From Bacteroidota bacterium (GTDB lineage: Bacteria > Bacteroidota > Bacteroidia > Flavobacteriales > Weeksellaceae), in NCBI GenBank assembly GCA_023460855.1, contig JAEWOS010000004.1, positions 1 through 64,000 on the forward strand: 64,000 nt of DNA, written 5' to 3'. Each line of letters begins with the position of its first letter. Position 1 is the stretch's first letter. The notes under the pieces are model-generated. The model was not told where the DNA came from. It made no database searches and was given only the letters and a program-made list of their open reading frames with translations. Position numbers and translations under genes: made by a program. This document shows positions 36,109 through 44,863 of this stretch, piece by piece.

Positions 36109-36419
36109 ATTAGATGACAGTGGAGCACAAAGCACGGATAATTTCAGGTTCTATATTATCAATGGCAAAATTAAATATAGAACAGGGCAACAGATGTAAA
36201 GAGATCAACCGTAAGAAAGCGCGCTACTTAAAATCGGTATTCCTGATTCAAGAAAATCTGAGGGAATCACGTATCACCAGTAATTACTAAAAGAATCAAC
36301 ATGCAAGTTTCTCCCACGGGCAATTTCCAATTTATAAAAGCAACTTACTGCGAGAAACACAATAGCCGCATATGATTGGTAATGCCGGTCCAGAATTCGA
36401 AAAGCAGCGGAACAGGACA
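36109..36419. other. Intergenic region between two terminators
   Basis: This stretch separates the convergent giant T9SS gene and carbonic anhydrase gene. I see no coding frame of useful length, no RNA gene and no clear repeat; it may be the eroded remains of something older, but nothing in it shows that. Confidence 0.55.
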
Positions 36420-36449
36420 GAAAAAAACCGCCTCACTGCTGAGACGGTT
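36420..36449 (-). terminator. Terminator of the SulP-carbonic anhydrase operon
   Basis: On the reverse strand AACCG-TCTCA/TGAG-GCGGTT forms a hairpin with one mismatch followed by seven T. Confidence 0.8.
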
Positions 36450-36478
36450 CCTACTACTATTAAAAAAAAAACCTGATT

Positions 36479-37114
36479 TTACAGCCAGGTTACTGTTCCG
36501 GTTTCGACGTCGTAATTAGCGCCAACCACCATTATTTTTCCCTGCTTTTCCATATTCCTCAGTGTAGAGCTTCCGTGACGAATATCTTCCATCGTCTGGC
36601 GTATATTCTGATTGTTGAGTCTCTCAAGTAGATCTGAATTGGAGGAGCTTCTCTCCTCTCCATCTTCAATAATATCATCGATAATCGGCTCGAAATGATA
36701 AATCAGATGATTGAGGTTATCCATTCCGAGTTCTGAAATTTTGTCTGCATCTAGGCCGCCTTTTAGCGCACCGCATTTCGTATGTCCTAAAACCACGATG
36801 AGTTTTGAACCTGCCACATTACAGCCAAATTCCATTGAGCCAAGAATATCCTGATTTACGAAATTTCCTGCGATCCGGATGCTGAAAATATCACCGAGAC
36901 CCTGGTCGAAAATAAGCTCCGCCGATGTACGGCTGTCAATACAGCTAAGTACAACCGCAAAAGGCCATTGTCCTTCACGAGTATCGTTAACCTGCTCCAG
37001 AAGGTTACGGTTAAACTTTAAGTTATTTACAAATCGTTCGTTGCCTTCCTTTAAAAACTGAAGTGCTTTTTCAGGAGTAATTGTGGACTGTGTTTCCGAT
37101 GTATGTGCTTTCAT
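36479..37114 (-). CDS. can: Beta-type carbonic anhydrase
   Basis: This enzyme interconverts CO2 and bicarbonate. The 211 residues have all zinc ligands of the beta class: Cys58 and the Asp60-Arg62 dyad in SCIDSRTSAE, and His111 and Cys114 in GHTKCGALKGG. It follows the SulP transporter gene by 21 bases on the same strand and is almost certainly co-transcribed with it. Together they could bring in and use bicarbonate. The start codon at 37114 is the only good one. Confidence 0.94.
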   Translation of the reverse strand: MKAHTSETQSTITPEKALQFLKEGNERFVNNLKFNRNLLEQVNDTREGQWPFAVVLSCIDSRTSAELIFDQGLGDIFSIRIAGNFVNQDILGSMEFGCNVAGSKLIVVLGHTKCGALKGGLDADKISELGMDNLNHLIYHFEPIIDDIIEDGEERSSSNSDLLERLNNQNIRQTMEDIRHGSSTLRNMEKQGKIMVVGANYDVETGTVTWL

Positions 37115-37135
37115 ATAATTATTTGTTAGGTTGAT

Positions 37136-38743
37136 TTACATTGCTCTTCTGTGGGCAATGCTGATGTTAGAGTGCTGGTCTGAAGAAAATTCTGAATAAT
37201 TGGTTTTGAAGCCGATTAATTCTACCTGTATATCTTCTTCTACCGCTCTTACGTTTGCAAAATCCTGTATTAATTCCAGGACATCGGTTGCAATGTAGGA
37301 GGTATTTTTTGCGTCGATAACAACTTTGGATTCCGGCTGAATATTTTTCAGCGTCTTTTTAATTGCCGCTTTATTCAGGAACGATACTTCTTCTGCAAGT
37401 TTAAGTTTAATCTCATCAGCGTCACTAAGTTCTTCCCTGCTGAAATAATAAGCTCTCTTCATGTTACCCTGCAGGATAAAGAAGATTGAAATGAGCAGCC
37501 CGATACCAACTCCGGTAAGAAGATCGGTAAACACTACCGCAAGAATGGTCGCTATAAATGGAATAAACTGGAATTTACCTTTCTTAGAGAATTCCTTGAT
37601 TTTAACCGGGCTTGCCAGCTTATAACCTACCAGCAAAAGTACTGCTGCCAGTGTTGCAAGCGGTATAAGGTTTAGAAGGAACGGAATCGTTAATACACAA
37701 AGTAAAAGCAGAATACCATGAAGTACGGTAGAAACTTTCGAAGTTGCGCCTGCTGTTGCATTTGCTGAACTTCGTACTACTACAGAAGTAATAGGAAGAC
37801 CTCCGATTAATGAGCTCACCACATTTCCGATTCCCTGTGCACGAAGTTCGTTGTTCGTATCTGTAATTCTTCTTCTGGTATCAAGTCTGTCTGAAGCTTC
37901 GATACACAGTAATGTTTCAATAGACGCTACAATTGCGATCGTTGCACCGACAATCCACACCTGTGTATTCAGGAATCCTGAAAAATCCGGCATCGTAACC
38001 ATCGCTGCAAAATCTGCTGCAGATTGTGGTACAGGAAGCGTTACAAGATGATCCGTGGTGATCGCCAGTGAACTGCCTGTTGCTTTAAAAACTTCATTCA
38101 GCACAATTCCGGCAATAACCGCAACCAGTGCGCCCGGCAGCATTTTCATTTTCTTTAGCGCACCTACTTTTTCCCACAGCAGCAAAATACCAAGAGAAAC
38201 CAGTGTAACAATTACAGCTCCCGGATGAATTGCCGAAACCACATTCGTTAAATAATTCCCGATAGAATCCAGTCCGAAACCATGGGTAAATACGGTTTCA
38301 TTACCTTCGAAATCGGCATCGTAGCCTAAAGCATGAGGAATTTGTTTCAGTATAATAATAAGCCCGATACCTGCAAGCATTCCTTCGATCACCGAATTCG
38401 GAAAGTAATTGGAAATACTTCCGGCACGTATAAAACCAAGTATTAACTGTATAAGACCTGCAATAAGTCCTGCACAAAGAAACAGTTCAAATGCACCAAG
38501 ATCAGTAATTGCAGTAAGAACAATTGCAGCAAGACCTGCTGCCGGTCCGGAAACTGAGATCGCTGAATTAGAAAGTGTTCCGATCACAATTCCGCCGATA
38601 ATTCCGGCAATAATTCCGGATAAAGGTGGTGCACCTGAGGCAAGCGCAATTCCAAGACATAAAGGAAGAGCTACCAAAAACACCACTACTCCTGATGGAA
38701 GATTTTCTTTTATTCCACCAAATAAGCTTTTCGCTTTTTTCAT
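37136..38743 (-). CDS. SulP-family inorganic anion transporter (probable bicarbonate transporter)
   Basis: The 535 residues form 12-14 membrane helices of the SLC26/SulP fold (first helices LPSGVVVFLVALPLCLGIALASG, conserved SGPAAGLAA and the PITSVVVRSSANATAGA segment) plus a cytoplasmic STAS-like domain from about 430. SulP proteins carry sulfate, bicarbonate or other anions. Pairing with carbonic anhydrase in one operon argues for bicarbonate (BicA/Na+-dependent type), since such pairs are known in other bacteria; the substrate is inferred from context. A small membrane-protein gene precedes it by 130 bases. Confidence 0.9.
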   Translation of the reverse strand: MKKAKSLFGGIKENLPSGVVVFLVALPLCLGIALASGAPPLSGIIAGIIGGIVIGTLSNSAISVSGPAAGLAAIVLTAITDLGAFELFLCAGLIAGLIQLILGFIRAGSISNYFPNSVIEGMLAGIGLIIILKQIPHALGYDADFEGNETVFTHGFGLDSIGNYLTNVVSAIHPGAVIVTLVSLGILLLWEKVGALKKMKMLPGALVAVIAGIVLNEVFKATGSSLAITTDHLVTLPVPQSAADFAAMVTMPDFSGFLNTQVWIVGATIAIVASIETLLCIEASDRLDTRRRITDTNNELRAQGIGNVVSSLIGGLPITSVVVRSSANATAGATSKVSTVLHGILLLLCVLTIPFLLNLIPLATLAAVLLLVGYKLASPVKIKEFSKKGKFQFIPFIATILAVVFTDLLTGVGIGLLISIFFILQGNMKRAYYFSREELSDADEIKLKLAEEVSFLNKAAIKKTLKNIQPESKVVIDAKNTSYIATDVLELIQDFANVRAVEEDIQVELIGFKTNYSEFSSDQHSNISIAHRRAM

Positions 38744-38873
38744 TTGATTGTATTTTTTCTGTTAGGATAGACACATCTGCTGCAATCGCAGGTCTTTCCA
38801 AAATAATTTTAAGAAGAATATCAGTTGCAACGAAGCCCGAAAGGATTACGAAAACTGACTAAACGGCAAAAAA

Positions 38874-39254
38874 TTATGCTTCCGGAGGAGGAGAAAAAAT
38901 ACTGAGGTAAGGTGATAAGTGAATTCGCTCATCATGATTTACTATAGAAAGTAACCTGCTCTGAGCTTCGGCAAAATCAAGAAAATCGTAAATACTGATT
39001 GTTTTCGGAATAATTTTTTCGTAAACCACAAATGAACCGCCGTGCGATTCTTCTTCTGCTACAACAACATTTGTCTGTGGAAGTTCGAAACCAAAAATAA
39101 CTGCAACAGTAGGCATTGCGAAGAAATTCACAAAGACAAGCAGTACCAATATGTTCCAAAATTTCCTGATAATCCTAATATTTTGAATTGCAAAAATACG
39201 GAAATCCTGACAAACTTTCCTAAATTTCAATAGATAACATCTAAATATTAACAA
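38874..39254 (-). CDS. Small exported or membrane protein of unknown function, start uncertain
   Basis: The conserved-looking part has one hydrophobic stretch (NILVLLVFVNFFAMPTVAVIFG), then VVVAEEESHGG and a C-terminal LSPYLSIFSPPPEA. The only canonical starts are a TTG at 39254, a TTG at 39149 and an ATG at 39116. A -7 box (reverse TATTTTTG at 39198-39191) lies inside the longest frame, so the 39254 start would begin before its own promoter. An AUU or AUC start at 39179, 39173 or 39170 (giving MRKFWN-like N-termini) would fit the promoter better. It lies upstream of the SulP-carbonic anhydrase pair. I do not recognise the family. Confidence 0.6.
   Translation of the reverse strand: MLIFRCYLLKFRKVCQDFRIFAIQNIRIIRKFWNILVLLVFVNFFAMPTVAVIFGFELPQTNVVVAEEESHGGSFVVYEKIIPKTISIYDFLDFAEAQSRLLSIVNHDERIHLSPYLSIFSPPPEA
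39191..39198 (-). promoter_or_regulatory. TAnnTTTG -7 box inside the 5' part of the 38874 frame
   Basis: The reverse strand reads TATTTTTG. It suggests that translation starts downstream of 39191 and not at the TTG at 39254. Confidence 0.5.
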
Positions 39255-39271
39255 ACTTTAATACTAATTAT

Positions 39272-39994
39272 CTATTTTAAAGAGTTATTTAACCCGTTTT
39301 TTACTTCAATCCGGCGAATAAACCGGAGTTTATGCGTATGTTTCTTAAGATCCCGGTTATAAATTCCGGCAGTGTCCAGCTGGTCTTTTCTCACTTTCCC
39401 AAAGCAGTGCACCACTTCGCTGCTGTTCAGCACAACTCCCACATGATTGATCTGTCCGTCTTCATCCTCGAAAAATGCAAGATCACCATCTGCGCTTTCA
39501 CCAAGAAAGTCAAGAACCTTTCCGTGCTCCGCCTGTTCCGTAACTGTACGCGGCAGTTTGTAACCGGTAACTTTAAATATCAGCTGTACAAAAGCGGCAG
39601 CGTCCGTTCCAAAAAAACTTCTGCCACCTTGCATAAACGGCACATTCAAAAATTTTAAGGCGAGGTCTGCAATATTACTGCGCTCTCCAGTTTCAGTTAT
39701 TTTTTCTTTGGGAATTTCGGAACCAATCGAAAGTAAAACCGCTCCCTGCTGCATTTCAACAGATTGATAAGGAACTGTGATGACTGTTTTCTCAGTTTCA
39801 GTTTCAGGCTCAAGACACTGAAAATCGACGAAGCCTTCAGTTCCATCAAAATCAGTTCGAATATGCGCGAAATTCAGCTCTTTACCCGTTACTTCACAGG
39901 TTTCACCAAACAGCATTTGTGAAATCATTACCGACTGATTCGAAGCTTCAGCCATCACGGGAAGCACGGATACTTTAGTTTGATATTTCATCAT
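39272..39994 (-). CDS. NlpC/P60 (C40)-type protein with SH3-like domains, catalytic Cys replaced by Ala
   Basis: The 240 residues have one or two bacterial SH3-like domains (about 1-95) and an NlpC/P60 fold from about 105 to 230. In active C40 peptidoglycan endopeptidases the nucleophile sits in DCSGFV; here the same place reads GTDAAAFVQL with Ala132. The later His184 (NHVGVVL) and His196 of the triad region are kept. The fold is clear but the enzyme should be inactive, or use another residue, so a cell-wall binding or regulatory role is possible. It shows no signal peptide and so may be cytoplasmic or exported by another route. Confidence 0.85.
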   Translation of the reverse strand: MMKYQTKVSVLPVMAEASNQSVMISQMLFGETCEVTGKELNFAHIRTDFDGTEGFVDFQCLEPETETEKTVITVPYQSVEMQQGAVLLSIGSEIPKEKITETGERSNIADLALKFLNVPFMQGGRSFFGTDAAAFVQLIFKVTGYKLPRTVTEQAEHGKVLDFLGESADGDLAFFEDEDGQINHVGVVLNSSEVVHCFGKVRKDQLDTAGIYNRDLKKHTHKLRFIRRIEVKNGLNNSLK

Positions 39995-40022
39995 TTCTGA
40001 GCAAACGCGTAATTAATGCAGA

Positions 40023-40670
40023 CTATTTCTTACGAAGAAGATTTACACCGTCGCGAACAGGTAAGATCAGGCTGTCGAAATCCGGATCAGCGGCGATAAG
40101 ACGGTTCAGTTCCTGAATTTTCTGCGTGGAAAGCTGTTTGGGATCTTCATCCAGAACTTTTCCGTACCACAGCACATTATCAAAAATAACAACCGCACCG
40201 GAATTCAGTCTCCTTTTTAAAAGGCGGAAATATTCCACGTAATTCTCCTTATCCGCATCAACAAAAACAAAATCAAAAAAATCGTTGGTTTCCTGCAGAA
40301 ATTCTTTCGCATCCTGAAGCCTGAATTCAATCTGCTCTCTGAAACTGCTTTCTGCAAAATATTTCTTTGGCAAATAGGCCAGATCTTCATTTATATCGAG
40401 CGTAATCAGGGTCCCGTCTTTCTGCAGACCTTCCGCCATGCAAAGTGCAGCATATCCGGTGAAAGTTCCTATTTCCAGAATTTTTGAAGGTCTCAGGATT
40501 TTAGAAATAATGGTCAGCAATCTTCCCTGCTGATATCCTGAAATCATATGTGGCTGGGTGGTTTTCTGATAGGTCTCTTTCCGCAGATTTTTCAACAGCT
40601 CGGGTTCAGCCGATGCATGCGTTTCCAGATAGCGGTCCATTTCCGGCATATTTTCTTCGAAAAAACTCAT
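40023..40670 (-). CDS. SAM-dependent O-methyltransferase (COMT-like, methyltransferase family 3)
   Basis: The 215 residues match the small metal-dependent O-methyltransferase family: GRLLTIISKILRPSKILEIGTFTGYAALCMAEGL holds the SAM motif (in parts from about residue 45), FDFVFVDADKENYVEYF gives the metal-binding DADK motif, and VVIFDNVLWYGKV gives the DN pair. Members methylate catechols, tRNA wobble uridine derivatives (TrmR) or other hydroxyls. A tRNA 5-hydroxyuridine methyltransferase role is possible but unproven. A -7 box at 40690-40697 supports the start. Confidence 0.9.
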   Translation of the reverse strand: MSFFEENMPEMDRYLETHASAEPELLKNLRKETYQKTTQPHMISGYQQGRLLTIISKILRPSKILEIGTFTGYAALCMAEGLQKDGTLITLDINEDLAYLPKKYFAESSFREQIEFRLQDAKEFLQETNDFFDFVFVDADKENYVEYFRLLKRRLNSGAVVIFDNVLWYGKVLDEDPKQLSTQKIQELNRLIAADPDFDSLILPVRDGVNLLRKK

Positions 40671-40689
40671 ATTAACCTTCTTTGTTGCC

Positions 40690-40697
40690 CAAAAATA
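40690..40697 (-). promoter_or_regulatory. TAnnTTTG -7 box of the O-methyltransferase
   Basis: The reverse strand reads TATTTTTG, 19 bases before the ATG, and the leader contains AAGAAGG. Confidence 0.55.
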
Positions 40698-40713
40698 GGC
40701 AAATCTAAATTAA

Positions 40714-40721
40714 TACCTTTG
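40714..40721 (+). promoter_or_regulatory. TAnnTTTG -7 box 4 bases before the tilS start
   Basis: TACCTTTG is followed by TGAA and ATG at 40726, the same 12-base sequence (TACCTTTGTGAA) as at the fic gene. Confidence 0.6.
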
Positions 40722-40725
40722 TGAA

Positions 40726-42015
40726 ATGCTGCCTTTGAACAAAGAGAATTTCCTGCACCAATTACCGGAGTTTAAGATTGCGAACTGCAAATTTTTACTT
40801 GCAGTAAGTGGCGGTGTAGACTCCATGGTTTTACTGGATCTTTTTATGAAATCCAACCTGAAATTCGAAGTTGCGCATGTTAATTACCGACTTCGTGGCG
40901 ACAGTTCCGATAAAGATCAAAAGCTGGTGGAGCTGGTTTGTAAAAAAAACGGACTGACACTGCATATTCATCAGGTTCCTGACCAGGAAAAACCTGAAAA
41001 CTCCGTGCAGTTGTGGGCCAGAGAAATCCGTTATCGTTTTTTCAGGGAAATTATGGCTGAAAGCCAACTCGACTTTCTCATTACTGCCCATCATCTGAAT
41101 GACCAGCTTGAGACATTCCTGATCAATCTTTCGCGCGGAACGGGAATCAGAGGTCTTACGGGAATTCCGCAAAATGACAACCGGATACTGCGTCCGCTGA
41201 ATTCTTTTACAAAAAAACAAATAACTGATTATGCCGAAATCAATAACGTTGCGTTTCGCGAGGATGAATCGAACGAAAAAACAGATTACCTCAGAAACCG
41301 CATCCGCCACAGAATAGTGCCCGAACTTATTGATCTGAACCCGGATTTTCTCGTAAATTTTTCAGGTACAATTGATAAACTGAGCCAAACTGCTGATTTT
41401 CTCGGCAAACAGTCCGAAGAAATCTACGGGGATTTGGCTAAAGAGCAAAACAATGCCGTTATTCTGGATAAAAAAAAACTGAAACAGCAACCGGACTTAA
41501 TCAGGTTCGAAATTCTCCGCAAATTTGGTTTTGAAAGCGATACGGAAATCAGAAAAATTTTCGGCGCTGAGACCGGAAAAACATTTCAGAATTCTGCGTA
41601 CAAACTTGTGGCTGACCGTGAACAGCTGGTCATCACGAAAACAGACGACGCCGAACATTTCACAGAACAGGTCCTTGCAGAAACCGGCACAAATGAAATA
41701 TCACTGGCGGGATTTTCCACATTTCCTGAGTTCGGAATGCGCACAAAGGAATGGTGCTTCAACAAAAAAGCGCTGCAGTTTCCATTACGCATCCGGCTTC
41801 CGAAATCCGGAGACCGTTTTTTCCCTGTTGGTTTTTCGGGAAGCAAAACAGTTTCAAAATTCCTTAAGGATGAAAAAATGCCTATTTTAGCGCGGCTGGA
41901 AATCCGTCTGCTTTGCGACGCTGAAGATCGGGTTTTAGGGGTAATTCCTCTCAGACAGGATTGCAGATTCTCCATAGAACGGGAGTCGGAAGACAGCTTC
42001 AAAATAAAATTCTAA
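40726..42015 (+). CDS. tilS: tRNA(Ile)-lysidine synthetase
   Basis: TilS converts C34 of the tRNA-Ile CAU anticodon to lysidine so that it reads AUA; it is essential in most bacteria. The 429 residues start with the ATP-pyrophosphatase PP-loop LLAVSGGVDSMVLLDLF (from about 27), continue with the N-terminal catalytic domain (TAHHLNDQLETFLINLSRGTGIRGLTGI) and end with the C-terminal TilS domain (RLPKSGDRFFPVGFSGSKTV). The length is typical. The transcript is probably leaderless. Confidence 0.95.
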   Translation: MLPLNKENFLHQLPEFKIANCKFLLAVSGGVDSMVLLDLFMKSNLKFEVAHVNYRLRGDSSDKDQKLVELVCKKNGLTLHIHQVPDQEKPENSVQLWAREIRYRFFREIMAESQLDFLITAHHLNDQLETFLINLSRGTGIRGLTGIPQNDNRILRPLNSFTKKQITDYAEINNVAFREDESNEKTDYLRNRIRHRIVPELIDLNPDFLVNFSGTIDKLSQTADFLGKQSEEIYGDLAKEQNNAVILDKKKLKQQPDLIRFEILRKFGFESDTEIRKIFGAETGKTFQNSAYKLVADREQLVITKTDDAEHFTEQVLAETGTNEISLAGFSTFPEFGMRTKEWCFNKKALQFPLRIRLPKSGDRFFPVGFSGSKTVSKFLKDEKMPILARLEIRLLCDAEDRVLGVIPLRQDCRFSIERESEDSFKIKF

Positions 42016-42021
42016 AATCGC

Positions 42022-42047
42022 GCGTTTATAATAACTTATGTAAACGC
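42022..42047. promoter_or_regulatory. Inverted repeat between tilS and dsbD
   Basis: GCGTTTA at 42022-42028 and TAAACGC at 42041-42047 are perfect 7-base inverted arms around 12 bases. There is no T run after it, and dsbD starts 10 bases later, so it could be an operator or a hairpin near the ribosome site. Confidence 0.35.
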
Positions 42048-42056
42048 TAAAAATAT

Positions 42057-44150
42057 ATGCTGATGTTCAGGAAGAAATTCTTTTTTTCTCTTTTCCTTTT
42101 AATGATCGCTGCTTTGTCGGCACAAATCAAAGATCCTGTAAAATTAAAGTTCGACGTTACGCCTGCCGGCGAAAATATGTACGAGGCAGTAATTACTGCG
42201 ACGATGGAAAGCGGATGGCACATTTACTCCAAGGATCTGCCACCGGACAGCGGAATTCCGACGGAACTTCTGGTAACTTCGAAAGACGGGATCGACCTGA
42301 TTGGCGGTACTGTGGAAGTGGGAAAAAAACACGATGAATTTTCGGAAGCTTTTGGCGCTCAGATTGTTTACTACTCCAATTCGGCAAAATTCAAACAGAA
42401 ATTCCGGCTGAAAAACCCTTCAAAGGCTGCTACAATAGTCGCGGAATTCACCTATCAAACCTGTGACGACCGCGTTTGCCTGGCTCCAAATACCATAGAA
42501 TTCGAAAAGAAACTGGCTGTGGGAACAACTGCGGAAACAGCAACAACACCTACAGAAGCAGTCACCGATATTCAGACCGCAGATTCAGCTGTTGCGCAGG
42601 TTTCAGCTGATACGCTGCTCACAGCGACACCGGTTTCCGCTGGAACTGATTTTGCGAAACTGGATCCCAAAAATCTGAAAATCAGCAGCATAGATATTAA
42701 TAATCCACTGACTGACTGTGGGAACACGAAAGAAAAAAAATCAGAAAGCTTCCTTACTTATCTTTTCCTCGGATTTATCGGGGGTTTGATCGCATTGCTT
42801 ACTCCATGTGTATTTCCGATGATTCCGCTTACGGTTTCCTTTTTCACGAAAGGAAAAAAAGACAAGGCAAAAGGAATCAGAGATGCGATGCTTTACGGAT
42901 TGTTCATTTTCTTCATCTTCACGGCACTCAGTATTCCGTTTCACCTGGTTGACGGAATTGCAGGAAATATTTTCAACCAAATCTCAACTTCGGTCTGGCT
43001 GAATCTGTTCTTCTTTGCGATTTTCATGTTTTTTGCGTTCAGTTTCTTTGGATACTACGACATTACACTGCCGAGCTCCATCGCAAACAAATCGTCTCAG
43101 GCAGAAGAAGCAGGAGGTGCTGTCGGAATTTTCTTCATGGCATTAACACTTGTTATTGTTTCATTCAGCTGTACCGGTCCGATTCTCGGATCGTTGCTGG
43201 GCGGCGTAATTACAGGCTCGGCAGACATTCCGATGCTTCTCACATTTGCACTCGCAGGTTTCGGACTGGCCTGGGCAATCGTTTTTGGTTTACTGGCACT
43301 TTTTCCACAGGCTTTGGCGAGTTTGCCAAAATCCGGTGGCTGGATGAATACGGTAAAAGTGGTTCTCGGCTTTGTGGAACTCGCACTTGCACTGAAATTT
43401 TTATCAAAAGCCGACCTTGTTTCGAAAACATTCCTGCTGAAACGCGAACTCTTTATTTTCCTTTGGATCGTAATAGCTATCGGTCTCGTATTATATCTGT
43501 TCGGACTGATCAGATTTAAACATGATGATAAAAATCCGAAAATTTCACCGGTACGGAAACTGTTCGGGGTGCTCGGAATCGGGTTTGTAATTTATCTTAT
43601 TCAGGGATTGATTCCCGGAGACAGGCCAAAACTGCAGATGCTCTCAGGAATTTTACCTCCGCTGAACGTAAGTTATTTCCATGATGAAGAGGACGGAATA
43701 CTTGGAATGAAGCCCGAACACGATTTCTTTAAGGCTATCGAAGTTGCACAACAGGTGAATAAACCAATCCTGATCGACTTTACAGGATACGGTTGCGAAA
43801 ACTGCCGGAAAATGGAAGAATTTGTCTGGAGCGAACCGGACGTTTTACCAATTCTGCAGAATGATGTGGTTTTGACCTCTCTTTATGTGGACGACAAAGA
43901 AAAACTGCCGGAAGAACAGCAGACCAGAATTGATATGGGTGGCGGTCAGATGAAAAAAGTGACGACCATTGGTGATAAGTGGAGTATGTTTCAGGCGATA
44001 AATTTCAATGATAACACGCAGCCTGTTTACGTTTTGCTTACACCCGACGGAAAAGTAATTAATGATCCTTTTAAAGGTTATAACAGCGACAAAGAAGTTT
44101 TCAAGAAATTTCTGCAGTGCGGCATCAATTATTACAAAAACTCGCAGTAA
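42057..44150 (+). CDS. dsbD: Thiol:disulfide interchange protein DsbD
   Basis: DsbD moves reducing electrons from cytoplasmic thioredoxin to the periplasm. The 697 residues contain a signal peptide, the N-terminal periplasmic domain with a redox cysteine pair (YQTCDDRVCLAP, about residues 138-149), an eight-helix CcdA-like membrane core with its two cysteines in LTPCVFPMIPLT and VSFSCTGPILG, and a C-terminal thioredoxin domain with YGCENCRKME. All three redox centres are intact. The ATG at 42063 (MFRKK) is an alternative start. Reduced cytochrome c maturation or repair of envelope thiols is the usual purpose. Confidence 0.93.
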   Translation: MLMFRKKFFFSLFLLMIAALSAQIKDPVKLKFDVTPAGENMYEAVITATMESGWHIYSKDLPPDSGIPTELLVTSKDGIDLIGGTVEVGKKHDEFSEAFGAQIVYYSNSAKFKQKFRLKNPSKAATIVAEFTYQTCDDRVCLAPNTIEFEKKLAVGTTAETATTPTEAVTDIQTADSAVAQVSADTLLTATPVSAGTDFAKLDPKNLKISSIDINNPLTDCGNTKEKKSESFLTYLFLGFIGGLIALLTPCVFPMIPLTVSFFTKGKKDKAKGIRDAMLYGLFIFFIFTALSIPFHLVDGIAGNIFNQISTSVWLNLFFFAIFMFFAFSFFGYYDITLPSSIANKSSQAEEAGGAVGIFFMALTLVIVSFSCTGPILGSLLGGVITGSADIPMLLTFALAGFGLAWAIVFGLLALFPQALASLPKSGGWMNTVKVVLGFVELALALKFLSKADLVSKTFLLKRELFIFLWIVIAIGLVLYLFGLIRFKHDDKNPKISPVRKLFGVLGIGFVIYLIQGLIPGDRPKLQMLSGILPPLNVSYFHDEEDGILGMKPEHDFFKAIEVAQQVNKPILIDFTGYGCENCRKMEEFVWSEPDVLPILQNDVVLTSLYVDDKEKLPEEQQTRIDMGGGQMKKVTTIGDKWSMFQAINFNDNTQPVYVLLTPDGKVINDPFKGYNSDKEVFKKFLQCGINYYKNSQ

Positions 44151-44203
44151 ATCTGTAAACCGGCAATCTCCTCATTTACTTTACTTTACAAAAAAGTAAA
44201 AAA

Positions 44204-44737
44204 ATGAGAAAACTTGTTTTGATTTCTTCCTTTCTTATGTTCCTGTTTTGCTCCGAGAAGAAGACGGAAACCATCACTACGGACAGTCAGCCGGAAGTTA
44301 TTGCTGATGAAATTGAATACAGCGACAGCCTGAATACCATTATTTACGATGAAGAAGACCGGCATGTTACCGAAAGTGCTGACACAGAAACTGTACTGAA
44401 AGATTTAAGCGGAAAACATTCACTTTCGCTTCAGTGGATCAGCTGGGAAAAGCCGGGCGTTGTAAACTTTACCAAAACCGCTCCGCGAGAGTATAAAATT
44501 TCCGGATCTCAGCAAAGAGGAAAAGATTATCTGAAAATTGACGGTGAAATACAACAGATTTCTGATGAAGAGCTTCAGTTCGAAGGAACGATAGAAACTT
44601 TTGTCGAGAATAATGGAGGGAAATGTCTGCGAACCGGACCACAACTTTTTCTGGTGACTCAAAACAGAAAATACTGGAGACTTCAGAATATGACGGAATG
44701 TTTTGGACTGACAGACTACGTTGACATTTATTTCTAA
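44204..44737 (+). CDS. Lipoprotein of unknown function sharing a C-terminal domain with the 46863 gene
   Basis: The 177 residues start with a lipoprotein-type signal (VLISSFLMFLFCSEKKTE) and a 60-residue acidic linker. The C-terminal part of about 110 residues (DLSGKHSLSLQW to the YVDIYF end) aligns with the protein at 46863-47366: both have DLSGxH, an L-x-(I/L)DG(E/K)I block, a (F)EGxI block, RT and YWRLQ, and end YxDI. I know no name for this domain. The gene follows dsbD by 50 bases and could be co-transcribed. Confidence 0.78.
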   Translation: MRKLVLISSFLMFLFCSEKKTETITTDSQPEVIADEIEYSDSLNTIIYDEEDRHVTESADTETVLKDLSGKHSLSLQWISWEKPGVVNFTKTAPREYKISGSQQRGKDYLKIDGEIQQISDEELQFEGTIETFVENNGGKCLRTGPQLFLVTQNRKYWRLQNMTECFGLTDYVDIYF

Positions 44738-44863
44738 ACAATCGTTTATGTAATCTTTAACAAATTTTAACTTTAGGCATTCTTATTGATTACAGATTTA
44801 AATATTCTTTACCGAATTCATTATGATATTCCCCGAATAGTATAATCCTAAAAATAAATTGAA

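Noticed and set aside
36109..36419. Hidden small gene or RNA in the gap after the giant T9SS gene
   Set aside because: No frame with a credible start, promoter or conserved-looking content was found; it lies between two terminators.
42022..42047. Rho-independent terminator after tilS
   Set aside because: No T run follows the hairpin on either strand.
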